Source: Phycisphaerales bacterium (GTDB lineage: Bacteria > Planctomycetota > Phycisphaerae > Sedimentisphaerales > Anaerobacaceae). From it: a DNA stretch of 64,000 nt. The stretch's first letter is position 1, and each line of letters opens with the position of its first letter. The notes below the pieces were generated by a model. The model did not search any database, had not been told where the DNA came from, and worked only from the letters and a program-made list of their open reading frames with translations. Position numbers and translations under genes: made by a program. The DNA lies in NCBI GenBank assembly GCA_003170415.1, contig PMZJ01000030.1, positions 90,751-154,750 on the forward strand. Reading direction: 5' to 3'. Of the stretch, positions 42,260-50,915 are shown piece by piece.

Positions 42260-42934
42260 TTACAGACAGGTTTTCCGAATTGCGTTAATCGCGGCGATTC
42301 GGTTTTTTTCGCCAAAGATTGCCCGGCCCGCCACGAGAGTGTCGGCTCCGTAGCCGACCACGATGGGCGTGGTTTTAACGTCGATACCGCCATCAACCTC
42401 GACCCTGATTTTCGGGCCGACGATGTTGCGGATGGCGCGAATTTTCTTCGCGGCCGAAGCGATGAATTTCTGCCCGCCAAATCCTGGATGAACCGTCATT
42501 ACCAGTATCATATCGCAAAGCGGGGCGACTTTTTCGATTGCTTTGACCGGTGTTTCAGGATTAAGGCAAAGGCCGGCTGTTATGCCCATATCGTGAAGTA
42601 TCTTTATCAGTTCGGCAGGTTTTTTTTCGACCTCGATGTGGAAAGTGATGTGGTTTGTGCCTGCCTCAACAAAAGCGGGGGCGTATTTTCGCGGGTCGGT
42701 AATCATCAGGTGGGCGTCGAAGAACAGCTTGCTGTGCTTGCGCAATTTAGCAACTACCGGTGGGCCTATTGTGATATTCGGGACGAAGTGGCCGTCCATA
42801 ATGTCGAGGTGAACCATTTTGACGCCGGCCCGTTCCACGATGGCAAGCTCATCGGCCAGCCGCGCAAAATCAGCAGCCAAAATAGATGGGTTGACCTCAA
42901 TTGTGCCGGGTTTTGGCAATCTCCGTTTAATCAT
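42260..42934 (-). CDS. rpe: Ribulose-phosphate 3-epimerase
   Basis: 224 residues, full-length TIM barrel. VNPSILAADFARLADEL (substrate and metal residues), VHLDIMDGHFVPNITIGPP, HLMITDPRKYAPAFVEAGTN, VMTVHPGFGGQKFI and VDGGIDVKTTPIVVGYGADT are intact. It interconverts ribulose 5-phosphate and xylulose 5-phosphate in the pentose phosphate or Calvin pathways. It lies between pgk and accD in a co-directional set. Confidence 0.95.
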   Translation of the reverse strand: MIKRRLPKPGTIEVNPSILAADFARLADELAIVERAGVKMVHLDIMDGHFVPNITIGPPVVAKLRKHSKLFFDAHLMITDPRKYAPAFVEAGTNHITFHIEVEKKPAELIKILHDMGITAGLCLNPETPVKAIEKVAPLCDMILVMTVHPGFGGQKFIASAAKKIRAIRNIVGPKIRVEVDGGIDVKTTPIVVGYGADTLVAGRAIFGEKNRIAAINAIRKTCL

Positions 42935-42979
42935 ACGCTTCCGTGCAGTATTTCAGCAAAGGCCGTAGGGCGGTTATTA

Positions 42980-44218
42980 TTATTTTTCGTCTAAGATTTC
43001 GAGGCAGACGAATTTTTTGCCTTCGAGGAATTCAAGTGACGCTCCGCCGCCTGTTGATATATGCGTAACCTTTTTATCAAGTCCGAGTTTTTTCAATGCG
43101 CTTGCGCTGTCGCCGCCGCCGATAATGCTTTTGGCGCCTTTACTTGTTGCGTCTGCGACCGCCTGGGCGACCGCTTTGGTGCCTTCATCGAAGGGGGGCA
43201 TTTCAAAAACGCCCATCGGGCCGTTCCAGACGATTGTCTTTGCGCCGACCAGTTTTTCCGCGAATAGTTTGCGTGTCGCCGGGCCTATATCCATACCCTG
43301 CCAGCCGGCTTCGATATCGCCTGTAACGACTTTGTTCTCGGCGCCTGCCTTGAATTCTTTGGCGACAACTGTATCGACGGGCAGCAATAATTCGCACTTC
43401 GCTGACTTGGCCTTTTCCTGAAGTTCTTTGGCCTTTGGGATAAAGTCATCTTCGCAAAGGGAGTTTCCGACGGTTTTGCCGTTGGCCTTGGCGAATGTAT
43501 ATGCCATAGCGCCGCCGATGATGATTTTGTTTACTTTGGTCATCAGGTTTTCGATGACGCCTAATTTATCGGAGACCTTTGCTCCGCCTAAGATTGCGAC
43601 GAATGGTCTGACCGGGTTTGAAACGGTATCGCCAAGGAATTTCAGTTCCTTTTCGACTAAGAAGCCGATGACGCGGGGTTTCCCCTTCATCATTGCGGGT
43701 ACGGTGTACATTGAGGCGTTGTCCCTGTGAGCGGTGCCGAAGGCGTCGTTGACATAAACATCCGCGAGGTCGGCCATCTGTTTTGCGAAGTCGTCTTTTG
43801 TCTGACGCAGCTTGGGGTCATCCTTTGCCTTTTTGTCTTTGATTTCCTCTTCCTTGTGGAAGCGGACGTTTTCAAGTAGCAGGACGTCTCCTGGTTTAAG
43901 CGATTTTGCCTTGGCCTGGACGTCTGGGCCGACGCAATCATTGGCGAAGATAACCTCTTTGCCTAAGAGTTCCGACAGCTTTTTGGCGACGGGTTTCATC
44001 GAGGCCTTTGGGTCTGGTTTGCCGTCAGGTCTGCCTAAGTGGCTGGCGAGAATAAGCGAGCCGCCGTCTGCGAGCACCTTCTTTATTGACGGCAGTGCGG
44101 CGACGATTCTCTTATCGCTGGTGATATTGCAGTTTTCATCGAGTGGAACGTTGAAATCCACCCGCATAAACACCTTTTTACCTTTGACGTTTATATCGGC
44201 TATCGTTTTTTTTGCCAT
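42980..44218 (-). CDS. pgk: Phosphoglycerate kinase
   Basis: 412 residues, normal length. RVDFNVPLDENCNITSDKRI at the N-terminus, SHLGRPDGKPDPKASMKPVA (substrate loop), VYVNDAFGTAHRDNASM, VAILGGAKVSDKLGVIENL and the C-terminal GGGDSASAL hinge are conserved. It makes ATP from 1,3-bisphosphoglycerate. It follows gap and lies beyond a strong terminator hairpin, so it may have its own promoter. Confidence 0.97.
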   Translation of the reverse strand: MAKKTIADINVKGKKVFMRVDFNVPLDENCNITSDKRIVAALPSIKKVLADGGSLILASHLGRPDGKPDPKASMKPVAKKLSELLGKEVIFANDCVGPDVQAKAKSLKPGDVLLLENVRFHKEEEIKDKKAKDDPKLRQTKDDFAKQMADLADVYVNDAFGTAHRDNASMYTVPAMMKGKPRVIGFLVEKELKFLGDTVSNPVRPFVAILGGAKVSDKLGVIENLMTKVNKIIIGGAMAYTFAKANGKTVGNSLCEDDFIPKAKELQEKAKSAKCELLLPVDTVVAKEFKAGAENKVVTGDIEAGWQGMDIGPATRKLFAEKLVGAKTIVWNGPMGVFEMPPFDEGTKAVAQAVADATSKGAKSIIGGGDSASALKKLGLDKKVTHISTGGGASLEFLEGKKFVCLEILDEK

Positions 44219-44252
44219 ATTCTCACCTGCTTTATAAAATAGAATCTATGAT

Positions 44253-44284
44253 AAAAAAATCGGGTCCCGGTTCACCGGGACCCG
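44253..44284 (-). terminator. Strong intrinsic terminator downstream of gap
   Basis: CGGGTCCCGG (44261-44270), TTCA, CCGGGACCCG (44275-44284): a perfect 10-bp stem with a 4-nt loop. On the minus strand it is followed by ATTTTTTTA. It sits 9 nt after the gap stop and separates gap from pgk. Confidence 0.92.
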
Positions 44285-44293
44285 AAGGTTCGC

Positions 44294-45310
44294 TTAACCG
44301 AGTTTCGCCATTTTTTCCATAATATCAACGGTGCGGTTCGAATAACCCCACTCGTTGTCATACCAGCTTATCGCTTTAACGGTTTTGCCCTTTACCATTG
44401 TGAGCAGTGAATCGAAGATGCTCGAAGCGGGGTTGTTGACAATGTCGCTGCTTACGATTGGCTCATCGCAGTAAACGAGGACGCCCTTCATCGGGCCTTC
44501 GGCCGCTTTTTTCATCGCTGCGTTTACGTCGGCGACGGTAACGTCTTTCTTCACGTTGACTACGAGGTCAACCAAACTGCCTACCGGGATTGGGATGCGG
44601 ACTGCGAAGCCGTCTAATTTGCCTTCGAGTTCCGGGATAACCTTGCCGATTGCCTTTGCTGCGCCTGTGCTTGTGGGAATCATATTTGCGGCAGCGGCTC
44701 TTGCCCTGCGCAGGTCCTTGTGAATCTGGTCGGCTACCTTCTGGTCGTTGGTATAGGCGTGAATGGTGGTCATTACGCCGCTCTCGATGCCGAACGTATC
44801 GTTGAGGACCTTGGCGATTGGGGCCAGGCAATTGGTCGTGCAGCTTGCGTTGGAGACGCACTTGATGTTCTTGGTGAGCTTGCTGTCGTTTACGCCCATA
44901 ACGATTGTGGCCTCGATATCGTCCTTTGCCGGGACGGTGAGGACAACCTTCTTTGCGCCGGCTTTGATGTGGTCGCCGTAGCCGCCTTTTTCTGATGATG
45001 CCTTGGTGAACAGGCCTGTGGATTCGACGACGATATCGACGCCCATATCCTTCCACGGCAGTTCCGCGGGGTTCTTTATTGCCAGGACTTTTATGGTCTT
45101 GCCGTTTATTACGATGTCTGAGCCCTTGGCCTCGACGGTTCCCTGCCATTTGCCTTCGACGGTATCATATTTGAACAGGTGTGCCAGTGACTTGGCGTCT
45201 GACAGGTCGTTGATGGCGACCAGCTCAAGATTGTTCTTGCGGCTCATCAGGATCCTTGTTACGGCTCTGCCGATTCGGCCAAAACCGTTTATTGCTACCT
45301 TTGTTGCCAT
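44294..45310 (-). CDS. gap: Glyceraldehyde-3-phosphate dehydrogenase (type I)
   Basis: 338 residues. NAD-binding INGFGRIGRAVTRI, catalytic SNASCTTNCLAPI (Cys157), HAYTNDQKVADQIHKDLRRA, and the C-terminal SWYDNEWGYSNRTVDI are all intact. It catalyses the oxidative phosphorylation step of glycolysis. A clear AAGGAGA precedes the start on the minus strand. The 3' end has a strong terminator. Confidence 0.98.
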   Translation of the reverse strand: MATKVAINGFGRIGRAVTRILMSRKNNLELVAINDLSDAKSLAHLFKYDTVEGKWQGTVEAKGSDIVINGKTIKVLAIKNPAELPWKDMGVDIVVESTGLFTKASSEKGGYGDHIKAGAKKVVLTVPAKDDIEATIVMGVNDSKLTKNIKCVSNASCTTNCLAPIAKVLNDTFGIESGVMTTIHAYTNDQKVADQIHKDLRRARAAAANMIPTSTGAAKAIGKVIPELEGKLDGFAVRIPIPVGSLVDLVVNVKKDVTVADVNAAMKKAAEGPMKGVLVYCDEPIVSSDIVNNPASSIFDSLLTMVKGKTVKAISWYDNEWGYSNRTVDIMEKMAKLG

Positions 45311-45474
45311 TTCTGAATCTCCTTTTCGATTGTGATATTAAATAAGGTTCATTTTCGCGATTAAGCGTACCGGCAAGCCGGAACACAGAGGGAATAATGT
45401 ATTTATATGTTATACGCTTGTCAAGGGTATTAAAGTCAATCTCTTTGCTTTTCAGGCAAAGGGTAGGCGTAAGG

Positions 45475-45570
45475 AATGCTAATGCTGTTATAAGTAAGTT
45501 TTTAGTTGCCCCTACTTGCCCCTCCTTTTTGTGTGTGTCGGTAGTGGGGCAAGTTGCCCAGATTAACTTT
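45475..45570. repeat. Dispersed intergenic repeat, copy 2 (inverted copy of 9766-9862)
   Basis: The reverse complement of this segment reads ATCTGGGCAACTTGCCCC, CCGACACACACAAAAAGGAG, GGCAAGTAGGGGCAACTA, AACTTACTTATAAC. It matches the repeat at 9766-9862 over about 90 nt. It is about 670 nt upstream of the GHKL-nuclease gene. Confidence 0.7.
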
Positions 45571-45627
45571 TTTTAGCCACAGAGAGCACAGAAAACACAG
45601 AGAAACTTTCGACACAGATTGCGCAGT

Positions 45628-45770
45628 ATTTGTTCAGCTTGATGTTCTCGACAAATCCTGCTTTCTAAGCAAGCTTATTCGCAGTATTTATCTTCGACCA
45701 GTAACCCGCCTTTGCTTGATTGCTACGGCGGGTAAAATCCCTTTGGGTTTCTCTTTTAAGCTGAACAAAT
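45628..45770. repeat. Cloverleaf-like inverted-repeat element A
   Basis: A perfect 13-bp outer stem (ATTTGTTCAGCTT / AAGCTGAACAAAT) encloses smaller hairpins: TGCTT/AAGCA, ACCCGCC/GGCGGGT (45704-45710 and 45727-45733) and a weaker AATCCC/GGGTTT. It sits inside degenerate 'cacagatt' repeats. A comparable element is at 62665-62774. The rest of 45571-46128 holds degenerate repeats and short ORFs with no ribosome-binding site. Confidence 0.65.
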
Positions 45771-46128
45771 AACGCAGATTGAAAATGAGGATTTTAATTG
45801 CCTTCGGCTATGCCGGGCAGGCTATTTTTCAGACGCTGATTCACCCCGTGAGATAGGCGAAGCCGCCATCTAACGTGGTTAACGCAGATTTACGCTGTTT
45901 TTTTCTACTGCTCAAATGCTCAAATGTCTAATTTCTCGCGAAGCGCCTGTACGCTACCCGCCCGTCGTAACTTCGACATTCAAAATTGGTTATTTAATAT
46001 TGGACATTATACACCCAGTCGCGTTTTCACGCTGAAATCGGTGGATGGGGGGAGTCCGCCGTAGGCGGGTAAAAGCGATTATTGACGAAAGATGGCGTTT
46101 GGGGTATTGTGGGGTCGGTCTAAAAAGG

Positions 46129-46196
46129 AACAGCCGGCTTTTGGCCGGCTGTTGTCCGCGTGCTTTCGCACTTGTTGTGACAAGCGCACAAGCACG
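46129..46196 (+). other. Two hairpins upstream of the GHKL-nuclease gene
   Basis: Hairpin 1 has a perfect 10-bp stem, AACAGCCGGC (46129-46138) / GCCGGCTGTT (46144-46153). Hairpin 2 has outer CGTGCT (46159-46164) / AGCACG (46191-46196) and inner GCACTTGT / ACAAGCGC (7 of 8 pairs). Neither is followed by a T-tract, so they look more like a leader structure than terminators. The gene begins 45 nt further, with GGGAGG before its ATG. Confidence 0.5.
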
Positions 46197-46240
46197 GGTC
46201 AGTTACAATTGAGATAAAGAGTAGCCGGGAGGATTCATAA

Positions 46241-48784
46241 ATGGAACACCCAAACTTGCTTTTAACGGCAGGAAACAAAATAGGAAGTATCCCTGTACAA
46301 CTGAGCTATCAAATCATTAAGCATTTCTCCGCAGGTCTTTATACAAGTCCGAACAAAGCCATAGAAGAGCTTGTTGCAAATTCTTACGATGCATGGGCAA
46401 ATCACGTTGATGTGATAATACCGGATAATCTTGCATCTCGTAAAGCTACTATCTGGGTAATAGACGACGGAGAAAGCATGGACCAAGAAGGATTTGCTGA
46501 ATTATGGCGCATTGGTATAACGAGCAAAAGGGACCCCAACAGACCATCTAAAGGAAGACCACCAATAGGTAAATTCGGGATCGGAAAGCTTGCAACATAC
46601 GTTTTAGCCCATGAGTTGACACACATTTGTAGATCAGGAGGAAAATATCGAGCGGTAAGCATGGATTTCGCCAAACTTGGAGAGGAACCGAATAAGGATA
46701 GAGTTAATTTGGCCGTTCGAGAATTGACGGCTGAAGAAGTTCAATCTGTATTGAAGCCGATCATAGACGGACCAGATGCGACTCTCTTGCACATACGGTT
46801 GTTTGGGAAAAAAGCTGCTGAAACATGGACGGTCGCGGCAATGAGTAACCTCACAGATATGTCCAAAAAGCTTACACATGGCCGATTGAAGCGTGTCTTA
46901 AAAACGGCGTTGCCAATAAGCCCACAGTTTAATCTATATTACAATGGTGAAACATTAAAACCAGAAAAAATCAAGCAACCTATGATTAGGCAGTGGATTA
47001 TTGGGCAAAAAGATCAGACAGCAAATGGCCTAAGGTTTGAAATGCTTGGAAAACAAAAGGAAGACTGCCGTGTTAAAATTCCTCAGTTGGGAGATATAAA
47101 GGGTGTTGTTGAACTCTATGAGAAACCCTTGACGGGAGGAAAAGCAGAAGTTTGGGGTAGGAGTAATGGTTTTTTTGTGATGGTACGGGGGCGACTAATA
47201 AATCTCCATGATGAACTTTTTGGTCTCGAAGCTCTTTCCCATGGAGCTTTTTCAAGGTTCAGAATGGTGGTCCAAGCGGATGGTTTGGACGAATATCTGC
47301 GGGCCACACGCGAAGGTGTATCTGAAGATGAGGAAGGCGTGAAAAACTTCAGGGCATATTTAAAGGCTAAATTCAACGAAGCCCGCGGGGAGTATGAAAC
47401 TTGGATCGCAAACGAAACAGAAAGAGAACCAATATCAAGATTAGTTAGCGATACCCCTCGCAGCCTATCGAGCGAGCCACTAATAAGGGTGATCAGGAGA
47501 TCCCTTCGGGGCGAAATCAGCGATTTATTCCTGACGCGAATTCCAGTTGGGCTTAACCAGAATGAGCGGAACGAACTCTTAAGTGGTTTGGAGAAAGAGT
47601 TAGAAAAAGGAGAATTTTTCAAAGCAGTTCAATACGAAGCTCTTGGAGTCGCAGCAGGTTTAGCTATATTTGATGCACAAGAACGATGTTTCAAGCTTAA
47701 TATTCTACATCCCTTTTTTGCTAACTACTGTGAATCAGCCAGAACGCCCGAGTCGTTTCAATTGCTCGCTGTTACCGAAGTCCTGACCGAGGCATATCTC
47801 CTTGACGAAGGGATTTCTCCAGAAAGTACCTATAGAATACTCAAGAGGCGAGACAGATTTCTTAGGGAATTGGTATATGGTACAGAATTATCAGCTCCAC
47901 TTGTTGTTCAGCTTCTCGAAGATAATAAGAAAAATTCAAAAGAGTTCGAACTCGCGTTGTGCAGAGGAATGGCTAATTTGGGTTTTGCGGTAACACCATT
48001 AGGAAAATCAGGGGATCCAGATGGTCTTGCTGTTGCATGCATGGGGATAAGGCATAGCAATGAACAGCGCCAAGATTATAAAGTTACATTCGAAGCTAAA
48101 ACCTCAGAAAAAGACAAAATAAAAGCAAAAGATGCGAATCTGGGAGCTGTAAATAAACATCGTGAAAAGTGGGATGCTGATTTTGCTCTAGAAGTAGCAC
48201 CAGGATACGAAGGGGACGACGATGATAATTCACAAGTGATAAGCCAAGCACGCACATTAAACGTAACTTTAATGACCTTGGAAAGTTTTGTAAAGTTAGT
48301 GATTGCTGCTTCCATACGTCCACTAAGTTTTGGTAGGTTAAAACAGGAGTTATTTGAAAAATGCCGAGCACCAAAGGAGGCTGAACAATGGATAGATGGA
48401 TTATTAAAAGAAAAACCTCCAGAAACCCCGTTACGTGAGATAGTCGAAGCTATATCTGAACTCATGAAAGATAGCCTTGATCCGCCCAAATTTGCTGCGG
48501 TGTTAGAGCGATTGAAACATAAGAATAACCAATTTAAGAATTTTAGAGAACAAGAAATACATGATTGGATGACCAGTCTGAATAGATTCGCACCTGATCT
48601 GGTCACGATTGATGGCGACTGTGTATCTCTTGAAAACAAACCACAGATAATTTTGGAAAGGGTAATATCGCAGGTGAACGAACTGCCTCTCATTTTCAGA
48701 AAACATTCAATTTACGAAGGCATTTTAGCAGATAATAAGGATAAGGCTGCTGTAAAAAAAACGACAAAAAAAGATGATAAGTAG
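46241..48784 (+). CDS. GHKL ATPase fused to a PD-(D/E)XK nuclease (MutL/MORC-like, restriction-type)
   Basis: 847 residues. N-terminal GHKL (Bergerat) ATPase: N-box IEELVANSYDAW with Glu43, Asn47 and Asp50, G1 DDGESM (75-80), G2 GKFGIGK (110-116), as in MutL, Hsp90 and MORC. Residues ~200-400 form a second region like the MutL transducer. C-terminal nuclease: Glu570, Asp594 in SGDPDGLAV, and Glu618-x-Lys620 in VTFEAKTS, followed by ARTLNVTLMTLESFVKLV. It is immediately followed, with an 11-nt overlap, by a DNA methyltransferase, so restriction is the likely role. ATP-dependent clamp or translocation would fit. A GGGAGG stands before the ATG. The whole pair is AT-rich beside its neighbours. 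Confidence 0.8.
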   Translation: MEHPNLLLTAGNKIGSIPVQLSYQIIKHFSAGLYTSPNKAIEELVANSYDAWANHVDVIIPDNLASRKATIWVIDDGESMDQEGFAELWRIGITSKRDPNRPSKGRPPIGKFGIGKLATYVLAHELTHICRSGGKYRAVSMDFAKLGEEPNKDRVNLAVRELTAEEVQSVLKPIIDGPDATLLHIRLFGKKAAETWTVAAMSNLTDMSKKLTHGRLKRVLKTALPISPQFNLYYNGETLKPEKIKQPMIRQWIIGQKDQTANGLRFEMLGKQKEDCRVKIPQLGDIKGVVELYEKPLTGGKAEVWGRSNGFFVMVRGRLINLHDELFGLEALSHGAFSRFRMVVQADGLDEYLRATREGVSEDEEGVKNFRAYLKAKFNEARGEYETWIANETEREPISRLVSDTPRSLSSEPLIRVIRRSLRGEISDLFLTRIPVGLNQNERNELLSGLEKELEKGEFFKAVQYEALGVAAGLAIFDAQERCFKLNILHPFFANYCESARTPESFQLLAVTEVLTEAYLLDEGISPESTYRILKRRDRFLRELVYGTELSAPLVVQLLEDNKKNSKEFELALCRGMANLGFAVTPLGKSGDPDGLAVACMGIRHSNEQRQDYKVTFEAKTSEKDKIKAKDANLGAVNKHREKWDADFALEVAPGYEGDDDDNSQVISQARTLNVTLMTLESFVKLVIAASIRPLSFGRLKQELFEKCRAPKEAEQWIDGLLKEKPPETPLREIVEAISELMKDSLDPPKFAAVLERLKHKNNQFKNFREQEIHDWMTSLNRFAPDLVTIDGDCVSLENKPQIILERVISQVNELPLIFRKHSIYEGILADNKDKAAVKKTTKKDDK

Positions 48785-49997
48785 TATTAAAACAATCTGC
48801 AAACATACTGTTCATCCGTTCCCGGCACGGATGGCACCAACTATAGTATGGGATAGTCTGAAGAAATATGGAAGAAAGCAACTCACTATACTTGATCCTA
48901 TGGCAGGGTCAGGAACTACACTGGTTGTGGCCAGATCAAAGGGGCATATTGCTTATGGAGTTGATAGAGATCCCCTCGCTGTTATTATTGCGAGGACTTG
49001 GTGCGGTGATGTAAATAAGGAAAAGCTTCTGTCAAAAGCAACTGAGGTATTAGAGAGAGCACAAAAAACAGCAAAGGTATTGACATCAAAATCAGCATAT
49101 CCATGTTGTGCCGATGACGAGACAAAGAATTTTGTTCGATATTGGTTCGATTTGAGAAATAGGAAACAATTAGCGGGGTTAAGCAAGCATATCTCTCTAG
49201 TACGCGATCAGAATCTGAGAATCTTTCTGTGGACGGCATTCTCTAGGATGATAATAACAAAAAAGTACGGCGTATCTCTTGCTATGGATGTATCACATAG
49301 TCGACCTCACAGAGTTTGTAATAAGGCGCCGGTAACGGCATTTGAAATTTTTATTAAGGCCGCAGAAAAGATCGTAAAAGGAAACCCTTTTTCTGGCGTT
49401 AAGCACAAACAACCAAAAGCTAAAATTGTATGCGGCGATTCCAGAAAATTAGATTACAAAGACAACTTCTTTGACCTTGTTATAACATCGCCGCCATATC
49501 TTAATGCTATTGACTACTTGAGAGGACACAGATTGTCGCTTGTGTGGATGAAGAACAGTATTGTAAAGTTGAGAAAATTAAGAGCAACAAACATCGGAGC
49601 AGAAAGCAAAGGTGTTGCACCAGAGGAAAGCCACATAATGAACGCAGTAGAAGAAGCTGGCGATGTAGAGAGCTTGCCTAATAGAGAAAGAGGTTTTCTA
49701 ATACGGTATGCCCTTGATATGGACTCGGTATGTTGTGAGATCGCGAGAGTAATCAAACCAGGGGGGAACGTGATATTTGTAACCGGCGATTCTACCCTAA
49801 AAGGGGTTTTTATTAAGAACTCACAGGTAATCAAGAGGTTGTCAGAACATCATGGTCTTGAATTGGCAACTATGGAAGAAAGGGATTTACCAGATAAGCA
49901 CAGGTATTTACCGCCACCTTCAAATACTGGGGCTGGTAAACAATTACAAGTACGAATGCATAAAGAAGTGATCTTGACGATGAGGAAAGCTTCTTAG
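48774..49997 (+). CDS. DNA methyltransferase of the GHKL-nuclease system
   Basis: 407 residues. N-terminal HPFPARM (14-20) and the SAM loop DPMAGSGTT (41-49), then GVDRDP (motif II), a long middle region (about 75-215), GDSRKLDYKDNFFD (motif III), and the catalytic TSPPY at 238-242, followed by GGNVIFVTGDST and a C-terminal tail. The motif order, SAM loop before SPPY, with a long insert, fits N6-adenine or N4-cytosine methylases of gamma-like arrangement. It overlaps the nuclease gene by 11 nt and should protect host DNA from it. The target site is unknown; the long middle part could hold recognition. Confidence 0.88.
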   Translation: MISSIKTICKHTVHPFPARMAPTIVWDSLKKYGRKQLTILDPMAGSGTTLVVARSKGHIAYGVDRDPLAVIIARTWCGDVNKEKLLSKATEVLERAQKTAKVLTSKSAYPCCADDETKNFVRYWFDLRNRKQLAGLSKHISLVRDQNLRIFLWTAFSRMIITKKYGVSLAMDVSHSRPHRVCNKAPVTAFEIFIKAAEKIVKGNPFSGVKHKQPKAKIVCGDSRKLDYKDNFFDLVITSPPYLNAIDYLRGHRLSLVWMKNSIVKLRKLRATNIGAESKGVAPEESHIMNAVEEAGDVESLPNRERGFLIRYALDMDSVCCEIARVIKPGGNVIFVTGDSTLKGVFIKNSQVIKRLSEHHGLELATMEERDLPDKHRYLPPPSNTGAGKQLQVRMHKEVILTMRKAS

Positions 49998-50034
49998 ATC
50001 ATTTGCCGGACAAGTCGCAGAGGTAGGTCACTCT

Positions 50035-50757
50035 CTATAACGTTTTATCGGCGGTGGTTTTTTTTAAGTAATTGACTTCGGCGGGGGTGAGGAGTCGGAA
50101 TCTGCCGATTCCGAGGCCGTGGTCGGTGATTTTGCCGATGCGTGTCCGCTTGAGGGATTGGACGGGCAGTCCGACGCGAGCTAACATTCTTTTGACCTCC
50201 CGGTTCAGCCGTTCGGCGATACTGATTTCGACGAGCGAGCGTTTATGCCCTCGTTTGAGTATTTTGACGGCGGTGTGAGAGGTTTTGCCCTCGGCCAGCC
50301 AGATACCCTTATTAAGTTTTTCGACGTGTTCGCCCTCGATTCGGCCCTTCACCTCGGCGATATATGTCCGGGTCAGTCCATATCGGGGGTGCGTCAGGCG
50401 GTTGACTAATTCGTTATCGTTGGTGAGGATAATCAGTCCTGTGGTATCGATATCGAGTCGGCCAACGCAAAGGATTCGCTGGCGGGTGGGGACCAGGTCG
50501 ATTGCCTTGATTCTGCCCTGCGGGTCAAAATTGGTGCAAATCACGCCCTGTGGCTTATTGAGGAGGAAATAAATCTTTGGCTGGGGCTTAATTCGTTTGC
50601 CTGCGACAATGATTGTGTCTTTGTCGATGTCCGCGAATGCGGGGATGGTATCTATGACCTTGCCGTTGACCGAGACGAGCCCTTCGAGGATGAATTCCTC
50701 GCATTTTCGCCTTGATGCGACGCCTGAGGCCGATAATATCTTTTGTAATCGCTCCAT
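50035..50757 (-). CDS. RNA pseudouridine synthase (RsuA/RluB family)
   Basis: 240 residues from the ATG at 50757 (an in-frame ATG at 50763 adds two). An S4 domain (RLQKILSASGVASRRKCEEF) precedes the catalytic domain: YFLLNKPQGVICTNFDPQGR, and the active-site motif GRLDIDTTGLIILTND whose Asp is the nucleophile. The C-terminal half has LNREVKRMLARVGLPVQSLKR. It modifies an rRNA uridine; whether 16S or 23S is not decided by this sequence. Confidence 0.93.
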   Translation of the reverse strand: MERLQKILSASGVASRRKCEEFILEGLVSVNGKVIDTIPAFADIDKDTIIVAGKRIKPQPKIYFLLNKPQGVICTNFDPQGRIKAIDLVPTRQRILCVGRLDIDTTGLIILTNDNELVNRLTHPRYGLTRTYIAEVKGRIEGEHVEKLNKGIWLAEGKTSHTAVKILKRGHKRSLVEISIAERLNREVKRMLARVGLPVQSLKRTRIGKITDHGLGIGRFRLLTPAEVNYLKKTTADKTL

Positions 50758-50915
50758 AGCCATAGTTACTACTCCGAATCTCCGGGGCCGGCAACTTCGC
50801 CCAGATTGACGGCAAGTTCGTTTTTTAGTTGACTTTAGGTAACTTTCAGACGATAATATAATGCCTATAGGCCTTGAAAACCAAGGTTTTTTACTAATTC
50901 TGAGGAGTAGTTGTT

